The notes below the pieces were generated by a model, which worked only from the letters and a program-made list of their open reading frames with translations, was not told the DNA's origin and made no database searches. Of a DNA stretch of 64,000 bases, positions 61,653 to 64,000 are shown piece by piece (the stretch's first letter is position 1; each line of letters begins with the position of its first letter). The stretch comes from Clostridia bacterium (GTDB taxonomy: Bacteria > Bacillota > Clostridia > Acetivibrionales > STF1-152): the NCBI GenBank assembly GCA_028280575.1, contig JANQLN010000057.1:1-64000 (forward strand), written 5' to 3'. The translations under genes were made by a program, and so were the position numbers.

Positions 61653-63345
61653 ACGGAAGTATCATGTGCACACATGTTCCTTCACCGGGCTCGCTTTTTA
61701 TAGAAATACCATAAGCCTTGCCATAGTTTAACTGTATTCTCTCATGCACGCTTCTCAAGCCTATATGATTTTTGTCATCGCACCTTTGCGATAGGATTTC
61801 ATTTACCTTCTTCAAATCCTCCCTGCTCATACCAATTCCATTATCTTTGACGGCAATATGGATATCCTGGTCCTTCAAATTGCCTGTAATAATTATTTCC
61901 CAGGTGCGGTCGGTTTCTGCCAGTCCATGAACAATGGAATTTTCTATCAATGGCTGTAAAAGGAACTTTAATATCCGGGCGCCGTACAATTCCTTCTTTA
62001 TATCAATAAGCATGGAAAAATTGTGGTACCGGACCTTCTGGATTTTCACGTAGTCTTTCAGTATTTCAAGCTCATCCTTTAAAGAGGCAGGTTCTCCCAT
62101 ATCCCGGATGGAATATGTAAATAAGCGCATCAGTGAATCAGTCATGTCTTTGATATTGTCCTGCCTTTGTATCATTGCCATCCAGCGGATGGAATTCAGT
62201 GTATTATATAAAAAGTGGGGGGAAAGCTGGTTTTGGAGAACTCTTATTTCAGCTTCCTGCTTTTTTTTCTGGTTAGCGATTACCTCCTGGGCAAGATGGT
62301 GAATTTGCTTTACCATATTGACAAAGGTATTGTTAATCTCCACAACCTCAATTGTACCGCTTACTTCCTGGAATTGTCCGGAATTGTCCGCTCCCCTTTT
62401 GATGTTTTCCAAGAGCTTTCGCATGGGAATGATGAGATTTATGGCAATAACATATGTTCCTGTTATACCCAACAGTATGAAAACCAGAATGATTATGAGG
62501 GAAAGCCGGGTCATTTTCCCTATAGGTTCATTTAGAAGCTTTAAAGGATAAAATGCAGACAGGTTCCACCCATTGTAGGAGCTTCGCACTATAAAATTCA
62601 GGGAATTTTCCTGGGTGTTCTCTTTGGTTTTACCATAACTGAGTATGGGCAAGTTATCGTCATCATACAGGTACAGCCCCATGTTGTAGTAAAGGCCAAC
62701 CTGTTCAAATATATCGGTGATAGCGCTTTCATCAATGACAATAGTAAGCCTGGCAACTTCGTTAAGCTTCTTATCACGTATAACACGGGCCAGCCTAAAG
62801 GCTGTAAAGCTTTTTTCGCTGTTTTGGAATTTGCGGGGTATAAACCATATGAATGCACCCTCACGTGATTTCACTTTTTCTTTATAATCCGGATCATCAA
62901 CACCAAAATCTTTTTCATCGCCCTCCCCATATACATAACGGTTGCCGGGAGTAGTCAAAACAACACTTTCCACATAATTGTTCTGTTCATCTCCCAATAG
63001 AATCAAACCAACCCTGTCCAGCACATTCTTTTGAGTGTCAAACCTGTCAAACTCTGTTTCGGGGCTGCTGCTTAAAAACTCGCAAAGCTGTTCGTCAGCA
63101 AGGAATTGCTTGCTTAGCTTTTCATATCCTATAACTCGCTCATTGATTTTTTTAACTGTAAGATTAAGCATATTCATAGAATATTGTGTTATCGTCTTGC
63201 GGCTAAAGGTACTAAATGTGTTTGTTATCAGAAACATACCCAGTACAGCGGGCAAAATAATCAAAGGAATATATATGATTAACAGCTTGTAGTGAAGCCT
63301 GAGCCTGCTCCATTTAAATACGACGTGCAGCTTTTTTAGCACCAT
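61600..63345 (-). CDS. sensor histidine kinase (YesM-like)
   Basis: LQNQLSPHFLYNTLNSIRWMA; KDNGIGM; LRSVHERIQLNYG. Confidence 0.95.
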   Translation of the reverse strand: MVLKKLHVVFKWSRLRLHYKLLIIYIPLIILPAVLGMFLITNTFSTFSRKTITQYSMNMLNLTVKKINERVIGYEKLSKQFLADEQLCEFLSSSPETEFDRFDTQKNVLDRVGLILLGDEQNNYVESVVLTTPGNRYVYGEGDEKDFGVDDPDYKEKVKSREGAFIWFIPRKFQNSEKSFTAFRLARVIRDKKLNEVARLTIVIDESAITDIFEQVGLYYNMGLYLYDDDNLPILSYGKTKENTQENSLNFIVRSSYNGWNLSAFYPLKLLNEPIGKMTRLSLIIILVFILLGITGTYVIAINLIIPMRKLLENIKRGADNSGQFQEVSGTIEVVEINNTFVNMVKQIHHLAQEVIANQKKKQEAEIRVLQNQLSPHFLYNTLNSIRWMAMIQRQDNIKDMTDSLMRLFTYSIRDMGEPASLKDELEILKDYVKIQKVRYHNFSMLIDIKKELYGARILKFLLQPLIENSIVHGLAETDRTWEIIITGNLKDQDIHIAVKDNGIGMSREDLKKVNEILSQRCDDKNHIGLRSVHERIQLNYGKAYGISIKSEPGEGTCVHMILPFEKYFKEEAPDENSNDC

Positions 63346-63450
63346 ACTCCTATTTCACCAACCAGTATAAAGGCATTAGTCCGCTACCAACAGTATAACA
63401 TAATCCATAAAGACTTTCTATAAAAAAACTATCCCGGTCAAAAAACAAAT

Positions 63451-63489
63451 ATGCCAAGGGGACGGTTCTGCGACCCGTCCCCTTGGCAT
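63451..63489 (-). terminator. strong hairpin downstream of eno
   Basis: ATGCCAAGGGGACGG-TTCTGCGAC-CCGTCCCCTTGGCAT, 15-bp perfect stem. Confidence 0.6.
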
Positions 63490-63521
63490 TAATTTATCTT
63501 GATTATACGGTGAAAAAATGC

Positions 63522-64000
<479 letters not shown>

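Overview
64 kb of a low-GC Clostridia-like chromosome (inferred from gene content and codon bias; species not assigned). Mostly minus-strand core genes: glgC/glgD, obg-rpmA-prp-rplU, RNase G, two radical-SAM proteins, DUF1292-ruvX-ireB, mtaB, rnr-secG, tRNA-Pro and partial eno. Accessory blocks: (i) a LacI-regulated cluster resembling the Thermotoga-type myo-inositol pathway (iolG/iolO/iolN/iolM-like); (ii) a Pnkp-Hen1 RNA-repair operon flanked by an intact P-loop kinase gene and an inverted, doubly truncated copy of it, with a candidate leader ORF plus hairpin upstream; (iii) a compact Tn7/Tn5053-like element (20832-24865) with TGTGAGTT/AACTCACA ends, repeated end motifs, a 7-bp flanking duplication GCAAAAG, a 5'-deleted transposase, an intact AAA partner, TniQ and one small cargo ORF, 28 bp from the glgD stop codon, plus a solitary second left end 3.1 kb away; (iv) a higher-GC ABC-transporter/two-component block between a GH95 gene and a sulfatase gene; (v) a sugar ABC/YesMN operon. 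Several gene remnants and palindromic repeats fill the accessory intergenic regions. All family assignments come from reading translations; no database search was run.
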